DNA of 64,000 bases from Rhizophlyctis rosea (Eukaryota; Chytridiomycota; Chytridiomycetes; Rhizophlyctidales; Rhizophlyctidaceae): contig JADGJC010000112.1 in NCBI GenBank assembly GCA_027596075.1, positions 1 to 64,000 of the forward strand. The letters run 5' to 3'. A program made the position numbers and the translations under genes. How positions within the stretch are numbered: position 1 is the stretch's first letter; each line of letters starts with the position of its first letter. Below, piece after piece: positions 1-11,235 of the stretch. Below the pieces are notes generated by a model that was not told where the DNA came from, searched no databases, and was given only the letters and a program-made list of their open reading frames with translations.

Positions 1-183
1 ATTGCAGCGACGCCTACTCCCTTCGCCCGTCTGGCGTCCAGCGCCAAGGTCAACGAATACAAACCAGGCACCAAAAAGACCTTCGGCAAGCAGTATGATA
101 CAATAAAAAGGATACCAAAAAAAAATCCCCCCACACCCCCCACATCTCCCGTGCCTCCCCACAAAAGAGCCAAAAACATGTGA
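1..183 (+). CDS. Possible last exon of a gene that begins left of the window
   Basis: An open frame runs from the left edge to a TGA at 181-183. It follows an ATTGCAG that would serve as a splice acceptor at bases 1-7. The first 35 codons look protein-like (for example SSAKVNEYKPGTKKTFGKQY), then the frame passes into an A-run and C-rich stretch that looks more like 3' UTR. No family is recognised. The real stop or even the strand could differ. Confidence 0.25.
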   Translation: MAATPTPFARLASSAKVNEYKPGTKKTFGKQYDTIKRIPKKNPPTPPTSPVPPHKRAKNM

Positions 184-335
184 TTCATAATTCATAGAAA
201 CCGCGGTTGTTGTGGGAAAGTTGCTGAATGGCTGGCTCATCATCGAAGAAAAGGGTGGGTGTTCATACTGAGTATTTTCATTGTCAGTCATGTGTTACTT
301 CAAGCGCCCAATTGAACACTCCATCAATTCTTACC

Positions 336-2576
336 TCATATGTCCACTGATTCATCCATGGCTCCCACCAATCCACCCACCCCTATACCCTGCTGCAATG
401 GCGCAGGTTGTGGTTGCGGCTGTTGAATCTGAACATTGCCCTGCCCTGCACCACCAACCATCCCAATTCCACCCCGTCCATCTCCCCCACCCATCATCCC
501 ACCCTGCTGCTGTGCCTGCCCCATAAACTGCATCTGATGCCCCATCTGCATCCCCACACTCGGCACCTCCCCACCCGAAAAACTCAAACTATGTCCCCGC
601 CCCCCCGGACCCTGCCAAGGCCCATAAAGAATATCATCAACCCTCGGCCTAACCGCCCTACTATCACTCGCCGCCCTTGGCCGTCCCATCACACTCGTCC
701 TCGCAACCAACGTCCCCCGTGCCGAATGTGCACCCATAAGTCCCATCCCCCCAACCGCAGGCGGTGATATAGGCGGCGAAACAAGTGGCGACACCTGCCG
801 TGGGATGGAATACACATCCCGAGATGTCATCATCGTATGTTGATCAGCAAAAGGCATGCCTCCGGCCCCTTGCGCCATCGTCGTCATGATAGCTTCCGTC
901 CGAACCGCAGGCGATATGGGTGGCGTAGGTGTATGCGCCAGTGGGTATGTCTGTTCTCCATTAGCACCCAAGCTCGTTCCGACTAATCCACCTCCCCCCA
1001 CACCCAACCCATCACCAACCATTCCACCCCCCGGCGCCTTATCAGACCCCCCACTATCCGCCCTCCTCCGCCTCCTCATCCTCTCCCTCTCCTCCATCAA
1101 CCGCTCAATCAGCTGATCCTTCTTCCCAAGCGTGCTCATATCCCGCCCCCTCAACAGCTCCTTCAAAGTGGTGACAGTGACATCTGCAAAATCAATTTTC
1201 TCCAGCTTATCGTCCTTCTCTGCTTGTATCTGCTCAGGCGTCTTCTGTGCATTCTTCACCTTTGGCGGTGGGGCAATGGGGAGGAGGAGGATCGGTGCGG
1301 GAGGTGGTGCGGGAGATGGGGAGTTGGTGGGAGGTGACGCGGTTGCATTGGTGCCACCACTGACCGCCTTTGCCATTGCTGATGCTGGTAGTTGGATGGG
1401 TGGAGATGGCGCAGTGGGTAAAAGTGGGGCATCGAGCGTTGTAGGAGTGACGGATGGAGGAGTGATGGAACTTTTTGGTCGTAGTGCGGGTGATGTCAAT
1501 GGGGATGTTAGACGATTAGGCATTGGTGGACGCGATGATCGTCTTGGTTTTGTTGGAATGGTATATGGTGCTGCACCCCGACCGAATGTGGGTGACAAAG
1601 GTGATGATGGGCCTGCAAATGCTGGAGTGTAATCTGTGTCGCCTGGTTGTGAGACCTTGGGTGGTGCCCAGGAGCTAGGAAGAGTGTTTGCACGGGCACG
1701 CCCGGAGGGTCGGGTGTTCATTGCCACAGGCGGTTGGCTCACGATAGGGGGGGCCAATGATCCGTCCGCTAATGGCATTGTTGCTGGCGCATCGGAAGAA
1801 GGGAATGCCGTGGCAACAGTCATTCCATTGATTGGGGGCTGTTGCAATGGACTTGCCACATGGTTGAGGTGAGGTCGGGTGTGAGTGCTTCCAAATGACG
1901 TTGCTCTTCTCCGCATAGGATCCGGCCCTGTCATGATTGGCATCCCCATACCAGAATCATACATGCTCAATTGAGATGTTCGCCACTCCAAAGAAGCCGT
2001 ACTATATGAGGAGAACGAGGAACTCCTTTCCGATGCACCAGAGCTATGCGTCTCTGCTCCTGGTGACCCCATGCCAGCGAAGAAATTGGGCATTTCGGGA
2101 AACGAGATTCCCATGGGATTGTAGCGTTCCATCTCCATGTCATAATTTGGATCAAAGGGAAAGGCGGAGGGAAATTCGACCGGTGCGCAGGAGGTGGGAG
2201 GAAGCGGGTATATTTGTGATGGATCAGGGAGGGGCATTCCGACCTGCGGTATACCAGTCACTGTGTCCGGTCGTGGATCTCCTTCCCAACTGGAGGCATT
2301 CATTTGGAGGAAATCGCTCGGTGTCATAGGGTCGGTGGACGGGAAAGGTTCCATTTCCATGGGATGATGTTGATAATACATTTGAGATGGGTGCTGTTGC
2401 TGTTGCATATAGTGGTTGTTCGGGACGGTTGGTGGAAGGTGCTCTTGAGAGGGAATATGTATGGGATGAGGAGGAAGAGCAGCTTGAATGCTCGATGCAA
2501 CGGCAGCTTCAATCTTCATATGAGTATCGGGGTTGCCATCCCAGAAGACACCCGACTGTATGCCGATGTTCTCCAT
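336..2576 (-). CDS. SAP-domain protein, intronless, low complexity
   Basis: A single uninterrupted 746-residue frame. I start at the ATG at 2576 (MENIGIQSG); the frame continues upstream only through non-ATG codons. The N-terminal half is rich in Pro, Gln, Ser and Met. Around residues 460-500 there is a SAP motif (VTTLKELLRGRDMSTLGKKD), followed at once by an Arg-rich tract. SAP domains bind A/T-rich DNA or RNA, so a nuclear role in chromatin or RNA metabolism is likely. The tail is Gly/Gln-rich. No other domain is seen and the biological role is unknown. Lack of introns is unusual here, since most neighbours have three or more. Confidence 0.8.
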   Translation of the reverse strand: MENIGIQSGVFWDGNPDTHMKIEAAVASSIQAALPPHPIHIPSQEHLPPTVPNNHYMQQQQHPSQMYYQHHPMEMEPFPSTDPMTPSDFLQMNASSWEGDPRPDTVTGIPQVGMPLPDPSQIYPLPPTSCAPVEFPSAFPFDPNYDMEMERYNPMGISFPEMPNFFAGMGSPGAETHSSGASERSSSFSSYSTASLEWRTSQLSMYDSGMGMPIMTGPDPMRRRATSFGSTHTRPHLNHVASPLQQPPINGMTVATAFPSSDAPATMPLADGSLAPPIVSQPPVAMNTRPSGRARANTLPSSWAPPKVSQPGDTDYTPAFAGPSSPLSPTFGRGAAPYTIPTKPRRSSRPPMPNRLTSPLTSPALRPKSSITPPSVTPTTLDAPLLPTAPSPPIQLPASAMAKAVSGGTNATASPPTNSPSPAPPPAPILLLPIAPPPKVKNAQKTPEQIQAEKDDKLEKIDFADVTVTTLKELLRGRDMSTLGKKDQLIERLMEERERMRRRRRADSGGSDKAPGGGMVGDGLGVGGGGLVGTSLGANGEQTYPLAHTPTPPISPAVRTEAIMTTMAQGAGGMPFADQHTMMTSRDVYSIPRQVSPLVSPPISPPAVGGMGLMGAHSARGTLVARTSVMGRPRAASDSRAVRPRVDDILYGPWQGPGGRGHSLSFSGGEVPSVGMQMGHQMQFMGQAQQQGGMMGGGDGRGGIGMVGGAGQGNVQIQQPQPQPAPLQQGIGVGGLVGAMDESVDI

Positions 2577-3308
2577 TGTGTTCGAAGTCTGCAGTGGGAA
2601 AGGTCTTGTGCTGTTCCGCAAACAAGATTTCCGGTTCTGAAAAGGTGTGAAAGGCACGACTCCGGAAACACCGCATAGAAATAAGCTGCCGTTATCTACT
2701 GCATGCTTGTATTATCAAGGTAACTCCACGCAAGCTTGCAGATTACGTCGCGCTGCAAGTGGGGCCCGAGCTGTTAGCCATGCGGAATACCGCGTAAATA
2801 AGACCTCCACCTTCGGTAAAACTCACTGCCAAAACGAACGTGTCGCTTCCACGACGGTCTCCGGCGTCGTCACAAACTCAAAAGGCTGGAGGCAGAGAAG
2901 GAGATCTTCACAACGTGAAGTTCGCAAGACGGACAGAGGGCACGAAAGGGGAACGAGTGGCAAGCTCGACAAGTTTGGTAACGCTGGTTCCCTCAAAGTG
3001 AGCAGGTCTCTGGGTAAACAAACAGTGCTATTGAAGGGAGGTGTTGCATTGGGTAGTCGCCAAGAGGCTGAAGTTGGGTGTAACATCGAGTCCAACACGT
3101 CAAAATGCAGCGAAACACAAACATGGCGAAGCCACGTTTTGCGCCACAACTGATGGCGGATTTCCGGTCCATCCGCAAGAGTTGGCAACGTGCGTCCACA
3201 ACTTTCATCTTCCACAAGGTCCTGCTGGCAGCGCTGGTCTAAGCCTCTCACAATACACATCGGTGGTATCGATCTAGAGCCTCAAGGATTTTACAAAATC
3301 TACTAGCA
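2577..3308. other. Intergenic: upstream of the SAP gene, downstream of the transgelin gene
   Basis: About 730 bases between two minus-strand genes. Short open frames exist on both strands but none has a start, splice sites or a recognisable product. I see nothing further in it. Confidence 0.5.
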
Positions 3309-4059
3309 TTATTCTTCTCTAGATTCCTGGGCCTCCTGCTCCTTGGCATCCAAGTACTTTCCTCCGATCTCCCTCCTTCCGCCCATTGCTCCCATCCCGC
3401 TCTGACTTGCACCGCTGTTGAAGCTTTGCAGAAGAGGTACAGCTGCGCGTCCCTGGGCAAGCTGCTCTTCCGAGAAGTTGCGCTCCGCCTTAGCGGCAAG
3501 CTTGGGGCCTAGACGGGGGCCATCAAATCCGTGTTTCTCAGCATTCCGGGACAAAGCGAAGATGGAGTCAATGACCTAAACAGAAATGTAACTAAGGAGC
3601 TTACACATTGGTGAGCATGAGACAACAGGCTGTACCTGGTTGATGTTCTTTGCTTCATACAAGTCGACAGTTTGAAAAGTCTCGTAGCTTGGCACACCCA
3701 AGGCCTTCATCCTCTCCAAAAACGTGTGGATGTTCTCCATCTGTTTGAAGGGCATTTTGCTCTTTGCGATTTTGATTTGAGGGAGGTTGGCGAGAGGTAC
3801 GATTTTGTTGATTGCTTCACATAAGATGACACCGTCTTTCAAAGACTCGTGGAAGGACTCTGAGGGGAATTGAGTCCCAGACACCTCTTCAAGCCATTGA
3901 CGGGCTTGCGCTTCCCTTTCCGGTGAGAACTTGCTCGCATGTTTGTCTGTCAAAGTAACTCAATAAACAAATGTTCGACGGTGATTGCCGCAAATGGAAC
4001 AATGAACCCCCACCCGCAAGTTCCTTGTCGAGACCGTAAATAGGAATTTCTGATGCCAT
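3309..4059 (-). CDS. SCP1: Transgelin / calponin-homology actin-binding protein
   Basis: Three exons: 4059-4014, 3946-3636 and 3575-3309, giving 207 residues, the usual length for yeast Scp1 and animal transgelin. The start reads MASEIPIYGLDKELADKHAS, typical of the family. One calponin-homology domain fills residues ~20-130 (GVILCEAINKI, KMPFKQMENI). The C-terminus has the short calponin-like segment with GRREIGGKYLD. These proteins bundle F-actin in cortical patches. Introns have GT..AG borders; the frame closes exactly. The 737-base gap to the next gene on the plus strand is probably a shared divergent promoter. Confidence 0.93.
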
Positions 4060-4796
4060 TGCTGCAAGTCGTTGACAGGTTTCCTGTTGACCATTCCTGT
4101 GAGCAACCAACCCGAATAGAGGTACCGTTCGACAGACGTTGCTTACCTCCTCAAGCGCGAATAAATGTTCTTTGACACGGATGGGAGAATATCTGGGAGC
4201 CCAACGGTATTACTCCAAGAGCAGAGGAATGGAATGAGCGACTGGAGGAAACCCAGCGAGGAACCCCACCTTTTGCTGCCTGTGGTTTGGCGCTAAAAGT
4301 CCACAACAATCGGCCACCCACCTGGCCAAGTTGGCCACTGGGTGTCACAACCGCAACGCAACGCGAAGGAACGACGCTGTGTTCGGACAGTTCGGACACT
4401 GTCCAAGAGACAGCTGGCTGCGCCCGTTCCATGTGTGTGGATTCAACGTGGTACAAACCACATGACATACAACACTGCAGTGACCGCGCCACTCTCGCCA
4501 TATTCAAAACTCGCCCATCATCCCGCTTCCACAGCGCACACTTCCGTTCTCCGTTCCGAAAAAGTCTCGACTCTGTCGACCCCATTCCGACATTCCGACA
4601 TTGCACTTAGATAGTCGTTTATATACCATTCTCAAATCGCAGACGGAGGGTTTCAAGCGTTTTATTGGGACTGTACCTTGTTTCAAGTGCTCACCACGGG
4701 ATATCCTGTTTTGACCCTTTTTGAATGTCCTCGTATTTTCCTTTTTGATGTTCTTCGTGACCTCTGCCACAGACACTCCACCCAAACAACTTCACC
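4060..4796. promoter_or_regulatory. Divergent promoter region, transgelin / zinc-finger gene
   Basis: The 737 bases lie between the start codons of two genes that point away from each other. No coding frame is convincing. No specific binding site is claimed; the role is inferred from position alone. Confidence 0.4.
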
Positions 4797-6722
4797 ATGG
4801 ACGGACTTCCGGCCGATACTAGTATTCCTACGTCTTCTATAGAAGGGCAGTCGCTTGACGGAAACTGGCAGAGCCATCAGCCTATGGCGGACACAAACGG
4901 CATGCCTGTACTAGGACCGTATTTCACGCCTGTGACCCACCTACCCAATCAACCCGACCTTGCATATCCTCCACCTCCGCCAAGCGTAGACGTTCCCTCT
5001 TTCAATCCTCCCTTAGGTTCATTCGGTTTTCTGCCCACCACGCCTTCCGATCAACCTCGTCCCATACCCGCTTCATACATACCACCATTCAACCAACCTG
5101 TCAATCCTTTCCCATCACTATTTTACGCATATCAACCGCAGTTATTACCCGTTTCTTCAATACCGACATCTACAAACGAATGGTCTCTGCCGAACTGGCT
5201 GCTTCCGCCTGTTCCCCGAGATGATTATCCTTCCCCGCAATCTGTCGTTCCTTCCGTTCCAATGGCCACTTCTTCAATGCTGCTAGCTTCACACCCTGCG
5301 CCCGCCACCTTGCCCACCGGTCACAACAATCACACCAATAGTCCACCAGTCTCCGAAGAGTACAGTACGATATGTCGGTGGGCAACTTGTACCGCACGTT
5401 TCCGGAACGTTGACGAGGTCGTGGCTCATGTCAGCAAGTTGCACCTATCAGCAAATCGCACCAAGAGGTCAAAGAAGGAGACTGATGCAGCGGCAGCTAT
5501 GCCTGCCATGGAAGCCGATGTCGATGTAACTCCGCCGATACCAGAAGATTCCGTGAAGGATATTGATAAAGCCGGCAAACAGGATGACGTACCAGCGGAA
5601 TCGGCAACAACGTTGTGCAAAGTCGATTCCGAAACAATACCGGCACCTGCAGAGGACGTCATAAAGGAGTCAACACCCATTGTCGATGAACGGCAGTCCC
5701 CTGCTGATCCTGAAGAAGCAGCAATACCCACAGCAGATAGTAAAGCCCCGAAAAAGCGCAAACCATCAGCAGGCAGTTCATTCTACCATGCTTGCAGATG
5801 GGCGTTGTGCTCACTGACGAGTTTCTTCTCCGTGGATGAGCTGATGCAACACTTGTGCGCGGATCATTTGGAGTTGAAGCATGACCCGGAGGAGCAGGTC
5901 AAACCACATGGATGTCTTTGGTCGAAGTGCGGTACGTCGATGTACAATTTTTTTCCGCCTTATGGAACCCGTCTCATTGATTTTTCATTGGTTTGACTCT
6001 AGGCGCTCGTTTTGAGACATTCGATGAACTGACCGATCACGTATCGGAGAATCACATTGGATCTGGACGGAGCGAATACCTTTGTGGGTGGATCAACTGT
6101 GACCGTAATGGGAAACCGTTTAGTCAGAGACAGAAGGTTATGCGGCATATTCAAACACGTGAGTTTGGGAATTCATGATGCACAAAGGATTTTGTGCTGG
6201 TGGATTGGTGCTGACTTCGTCTTGACTGCAGATACTGGTGACAAACCTTATCAGTGTACCGTGTGCAATCAGCGCTTCTCCGAATCCGGTATTATGACGC
6301 AACATATGCGGACTCACACGGGTAAGTTTTGCCGCTTGCAGTTAGCCATCAATTCTCCTCGCAGCTAATGATCCGTCGAACATCAGGTGAACGTCCCTTT
6401 GAATGTCCCGAACCCGCGTGCGACCGCCGCTTTGCCATTCCCGGCGCTCTCACAATCCACATCCGCAAGCACACTGGAGAAAAACCGTTCAAATGCAAAA
6501 TGACTGGATGTGAGAAGCGGTTTGCGGAGAGTAGCAATTTGACGAAGCATGTGAGTAGTAGTGACGTTTTCGTGTATACGAAGCCCAGGAGTTGATCGTC
6601 ACTTTCCACAGCTCCGGGTACATACTGGAGAAAAACCCTTCAAGTGCGTCGTGCCAGAGTGTCCCAAGAAGTTCGCTAGGCCCGACCAAGTCGCTCGGCA
6701 TCGCAAGACGCATGAAAAATGA
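4797..6722 (+). CDS. C2H2 zinc-finger transcription factor, Zap1-like finger array
   Basis: Five exons: 4797-5931, 6003-6158, 6232-6321, 6387-6550 and 6612-6722, giving 551 residues. The first ~190 residues are Pro/Ser-rich. Isolated C2H2 fingers of the CRWxxC type start at residue ~193 and ~333, and a block of fingers runs from residue ~373 to the end with TGEKPF-type linkers (GDKPYQC, GERPFEC, GEKPFKC). Two separated CxW fingers before a C-terminal cluster resemble the zinc-sensing yeast factor Zap1, and the [11 protein letters not shown] segment is Zap1-like. A role in zinc homeostasis is inference; other GLI/ZIC-like factors share CxW fingers. Confidence 0.9.
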
Positions 6723-7176
6723 TTGCTAGTTTTACTATTTTCCCCGAAATTTCGTTTTCACCATCCCTTTCCCACTTGCATGTTTCGTAATGCACCATTG
6801 TGCATTTCATATATCCTCATTCCAATCGTTTACCCCGTCCATTCATTTTGCATAAGAGTTTACTGTCAGGAACCGCCATAGCACAGTAGTAGTACATGTT
6901 ACGTCGTTTTTTCCCCTTTCTTCTTCTTCTTTTGTAATTCCTTTCCGGTTGCGTTGTAAGCCTGTTTTGCCATACCTCAATCTCCTTCGGGAATGTGGTC
7001 TTGGTAGAGGCTCATTGAACATATTGAATAAATAGATGTGCGTACAGTGTTATCCAAGTCGTTGTGAATGTGTTGGGGTATATTTATGCGTCTTTGCATG
7101 GCATGCACTACTCTTTATAATTCTATCTACACCAATTCTAAATTATCAACACAGGTCCGCTGCCGATTCCTGCGTG
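6723..7176. other. 3' flanks of two convergent genes
   Basis: About 450 bases of AT- and pyrimidine-rich sequence between the stop codons of the zinc-finger gene and the hydrolase. It contains an AATAAA-type signal near 7027. No gene is seen. Confidence 0.4.
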
Positions 7177-8085
7177 CTACTTCTGCCCTGCATTTACTGA
7201 CTTCTGTATAAATCTATGGACAAGCTCCATTCTTTCATCGTCATAAAACTCTGGACCACCATGCACAGATCCTGGCATAATCATCAACTCCACAGGCAGA
7301 TTTGCTTGTTGGTAAGCCATTTGCAATTCGACAGATTGTTCAGGTGGCATCTGGGGATCGGCGTCTCCGTGAAGGAGGAGAAGTGGTGGTATTGATGCGT
7401 TGGGGAAGATGTACGATGTTGGACTGGCCAGTTTTGCTAACTCTGGCTTCTCATCAGGTAAACCGCCCAGAAGGAGTTGTAAGGCGGGTATGCGAACGGT
7501 CAGTCCGAATGGTGTGCTTTGGGAGAGGATGCTTTGAAGGTTGGATGCACCGTAGAAGCTTACAATGGCTTGGACTATACTTGGAGTTGCGAGATGGTCT
7601 CCAAGATCTCCTTCCAAATCTTGGACACCATGTGAGACGCCCACAAGGGCAGCAAGATGACCACCCGCTGATCCACCAACGATGGCAATGTGACGGCCAT
7701 CAAGCCCAAATGTGTGGGACTGTGCACGGAGGAAGCGTATGGCGGCTTTCAAATCATGTATTTGGGCGGGAAATTGGGCGACGGGGGAAAGGCGGTACTC
7801 GATACTTGCGACTGGATATCCGCGTTGGAGTAGACCCGTTAGGGGCATATCGGTTTTGCTTCCGGCGCACCAGGCGCCGCCGTGGACCCAGGCGAGGAGG
7901 AGGGGGAGCCGGGTTGTAGGGGGTGGGAGGCAGAGGTCGAGGGTGAGGAGGATGGGTCCGATGTGGGCATATTCTATGTCTCGGATTATTTGGATGTCGG
8001 GGATGTCTTCCGGTGTGGGAATCACCATTGCCGCGGTTGGAGGCGCTGGTGCGGAGTTTAGTGGTGGAAATGGGGTTTTAGACAT
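7177..8085 (-). CDS. Alpha/beta hydrolase (esterase/lipase fold), intronless
   Basis: A single 302-residue frame. I start at the ATG at 8085 (MSKTPFPPL); the open frame upstream has no better ATG. The oxyanion motif HGGAW lies near residue 68, the nucleophile elbow GGSAGG puts the catalytic Ser near residue 139, a DAD near 241-243 supplies the acid, and SVHGG near 275 the His. This is the BD-FAE / HSL-like carboxylesterase layout. There is no signal peptide, so the enzyme is probably cytosolic. The substrate cannot be told from sequence. Lack of introns and a bacterial-looking fold would fit horizontal transfer, but that needs a tree. Confidence 0.9.
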   Translation of the reverse strand: MSKTPFPPLNSAPAPPTAAMVIPTPEDIPDIQIIRDIEYAHIGPILLTLDLCLPPPTTRLPLLLAWVHGGAWCAGSKTDMPLTGLLQRGYPVASIEYRLSPVAQFPAQIHDLKAAIRFLRAQSHTFGLDGRHIAIVGGSAGGHLAALVGVSHGVQDLEGDLGDHLATPSIVQAIVSFYGASNLQSILSQSTPFGLTVRIPALQLLLGGLPDEKPELAKLASPTSYIFPNASIPPLLLLHGDADPQMPPEQSVELQMAYQQANLPVELMIMPGSVHGGPEFYDDERMELVHRFIQKSVNAGQK

Positions 8086-10396
8086 TGATGGGGAGTGGTG
8101 CTGAATGTAGGATGGAGCAGGAAATGTTTTGCCAACTGTTTCGCGAGCTTTCACATGAGGAAGCTTTCATACACTGTTCGAGCTAGGTTTGCGATGACAA
8201 TGTCAATGGTCCCACCTTGTCCGTCCCACTCATTCACACGGGGTGAACTGGTTGAGAACTCTTAGAGAACGGCTCATGAGACTCAAGAAGCCCAAGAAGT
8301 TTCAAGACTCAGAAATTTGCCATGGTCTCCAACAATCACGCGACTGGTATGGTCCGACATTTCGGACAGACACGGGTTGCATTAACTGTGAGTCATGCTG
8401 TTGGCCCCGTAAGGTGCATAACCTTGCCAGGCCATCCAGCGTTGTCCAATTCGTCCTTCTCTCCCTCACAAATTCATCTGGCGAGAATGGGGAGATGTTT
8501 ACATTCAAGCATCGTCAGTTGGGAAGTATCAAGTCCTCTTTCTTGCTCTAACATAAATCCATCCATCCTCACTTCCCGCATCCGTTGGAGCTGACTTTGA
8601 CATTTCCGTTCATCGCTCGCGACCCATCCATCCATCCATTGTCACTTCTCGCATTCTTCAGAGCCGACTTCGTCATTTCCTTTCATCATGGCTCCCGACC
8701 CATCCATCCATCCATTCATCTAAGACTCAAGACTCGCCATCCATCCATCCATCCATCCATCCATCCGCTTCCTCTCATACTCTCCTTCTCGTGGCTTCAT
8801 ATCTCGTGTCCCCATGCGGGTATCCAATAGTTAAGTGTCACGCATTGTGACATTTTCCTACCATCTTTCACCTCTTTGACTTCAACAGCCCACCGGGGCG
8901 GTCTACTTCATATAACCAGCTAAGTATCAGATCCGTTTTTGCCATGGTGTGGGGTGATGGTACAAAGTCGAGACGCGTCCATTTCGTTGACAAATCACGT
9001 TACCATGGGCTGCTGGCTGACGGAGTAGGAGAGCATCAAAGACTGTACAGGGACCCCATGGTCCTGCTGTCGGCGACATCTCTAATGAGGCCTTAGGTCA
9101 AAAGCTGACGCTCACCATGCCTGATCTTGCGCACCAACACGGGGGGGATTGAGCGTTATGAAATGAATGAATCTTTGTACTGCGTACTAAATCCTCGATA
9201 ATGTCACAGATCGGCGGTGGCTTCCAGCCAAAAGGAAGCTCGGGCCCCGAGGTGCTTTTGAGCATCGGCGCATTCGCTCGCGCCGGTATGTTGTGTATTG
9301 ATTTCCGGGTCTCTCATAAACTTGTCAATTTAGGAGGGCCCGAATGTGGCCTCATATTCGTCTTTTGATGATATGAGAGTGTCGCAAGCCACTTAAACAC
9401 AGAGCGGGGTCTCGATCATCAAGTTCCTTCAAGGTTCCGCAAGTATCAAGATTCAGGTCGTGCCCGCAAGGTCTACTACTTAGAGCAGCATGTATATTGC
9501 CGGGGTCCATTCCCGGCTGCGACACATAAGCCTGTGGCTGGTACGCATAACGGGGGAAGCAGACTCGCTCGATTCGTCGCGCGTCGTCTGGTGCGTATTC
9601 ATGGCAGGATAAAGGACGCCTTTTGGCTCCTAGCTCGGTCACTTGTGACCGAGGACGGCATTTCCTCCACCACAAGCAGCTAGTTCGCACCTGACGCTTC
9701 ACTCGTGGGATACATCATACCCTGTTGGCCCGTGACCGCCTGTTCATCAGATGACATGTGTCTGGTTCACTCCAGCACGATGGTGACTGGGTCAAAAGTG
9801 AAGTGTCGTTTGGTCATTTTTCCAAAACGGATGTGACGGAGTTGAGCATGGGCCGTGTGCAATATACTCTATTTCCTCTCCTACTTCTTTTTTCCATATT
9901 TCCTGGGCTTCGCAAGCCAGCTATTACCCTTGCACTCCCTGAGTGAATCGGTGGTATCTTACTAGCGACTATTCGAAATATGGTAGAGACTTTTGATTTT
10001 TGGTTGTTTGACAATTGGGGAGGACCCCCACCATAAGTATGCCCGCTATAGCTCATCGATTCCCCTTCCACATTCTACATCCACTCTGTTACACGCACTC
10101 CTGCCCACCAAGAGGACTCTTCGTCGTTGTTTGTCTCTGCATCTCCGGCCTCTAGTTCTTTTGCCGTGCAATCTTGAAAATAGAAGGGTAGTCTGGCTTT
10201 ACTTACCCATCAATCTGTTTTTCCTCCAAAGCAGCGAATGGATTGTTTGATTGCGCGTTCTTGTTCTGAAGTTGTTCAGCAAGAAAACTACTTCAGGATG
10301 TGTGACAGCAGACCGGCACTTACGTATGACATAAAGTCTACTTGTATTGCAACACCTTGAGAACGAGTCGTGCAAGACATTGCAACCTGCTCGACA
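8086..10396. other. Gene-poor stretch upstream of the hydrolase
   Basis: About 2.3 kb with no gene I can support. It holds the CATC-rich repeats at 8560-8770, listed separately. Open frames such as 9352-9702 minus lack an ATG, splice partners or a recognisable product. Confidence 0.5.
8560..8770. repeat. CATC microsatellite inside a two-copy ~75-base repeat
   Basis: CCAT/CATC runs occur at about 8560, 8623-8640, 8700-8715 and 8738-8766. The segments 8571-8643 and 8644-8720 are imperfect direct copies of each other. Both read ACTTC(C/T)CGCAT, then a GAGC(T/C)GACTT core, then CATTTCC, and end in GACC followed by a CATC run. Confidence 0.8.
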
Positions 10397-10504
10397 ATGA
10401 ACTTCATCACCATACTCGTCCTTTCTTGCATGTCCGCTATCTTCCTGGTATTTAGGCCTGCATTAGCATCAGCCCCGTCGCGCTTCGGATCAACTGAATG
10501 GTAA
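10397..10504 (+). CDS. Short ORF with signal-peptide-like sequence
   Basis: ATG at 10397 opens a 35-residue frame: MNFITILVLSCMSAIFLVF, then RPALASAPS, ending at TAA 10502-10504. This looks like a cleavable signal peptide with an ALA-S site. The stop lies in a possible splice donor (ATG|GTAAAC), so it could instead be the first exon of a secreted-protein gene, but I could not find a convincing second exon. Confidence 0.2.
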   Translation: MNFITILVLSCMSAIFLVFRPALASAPSRFGSTEW

Positions 10505-10702
10505 ACCTCCCTTGGCCGATCTCCATACTGCTACATTTCGAGAATACTATTGTTCATGCCGTAAGCGATTATGTACATCATTTGTATTTACAAACACACG
10601 ATTCAAACCAGCCCAACCCTCACTCAGCCCTATTGATTCAGTGCCCTGGTTGCTAAGCTCATCCTTCTCCGTCATGTCCATTACGCAGCTACCGGTCTAT
10701 GT

Positions 10703-11235
10703 TTAGAACAACTTTCCGCCATTTGAGAAAACCAGCCAGAAGTTGACTCCAACGGCAGTGAAGAGGGTGACAACAAGAATGACGGGACCAATGCGGTCAT
10801 CGTAAGGTCCAGGGTCTGAAAAACAATGGATTAACTACACGGGAGCATCCTGACAATGACATTCGCACGCCCTCCTTACCCCTTGTACGAATCTTATGTG
10901 CTCTCCATTGGTACAGATAGGAAGCGTAGAGCATGAAGACCATGGCGACAATGGTAAACAATACACCGGCAATTTGACCGACGCGGTCACCAAAGTTGAG
11001 GAGCGTGAGTGCTAGACCGCCGAGTACTATGCAGACTGTGAATGGTGAGAATGGGACATTAGCCTGTATAATGAATGAGGAGAAGCTATTCGGTCGGACG
11101 CAGGGGGGAGGACCTTCACTCACAGTGCAACCATGACAGGAATGTTCGTTCGTTGGCGAAGAAGACCTTGGGTTCTACTCGCACGGGAAGCGCGATGCGC
11201 TTGTTCTGGCGCCCTTGCCCACTTTGTCCGTCCAT
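10703..11235 (-). CDS. VTC1: Vacuolar transporter chaperone subunit Vtc1
   Basis: Three exons: 11235-11124, 11035-10880 and 10815-10703, giving 126 residues (yeast Vtc1 has 129). The protein is essentially one DUF202 membrane domain: [18 protein letters not shown], then a helix around [17 protein letters not shown], a second around [22 protein letters not shown], then GPYDDRIGP and a third helix. Vtc1 is the small membrane subunit of the VTC complex, which makes inorganic polyphosphate from ATP and moves it into the vacuole. No SPX or catalytic domain is present, as expected for Vtc1. All three exons close in frame. Confidence 0.95.

Noticed and set aside
408..767. Plus-strand Pro/His-rich frames over the SAP gene (also 856-1116, 1132-1632)
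   Set aside because: They are antisense shadows of the 746-residue SAP frame, which has a recognised domain.
9352..9702. 116-codon open frame on minus strand
   Set aside because: Arg/Cys-rich with no family match and no splice partners; treated as chance.
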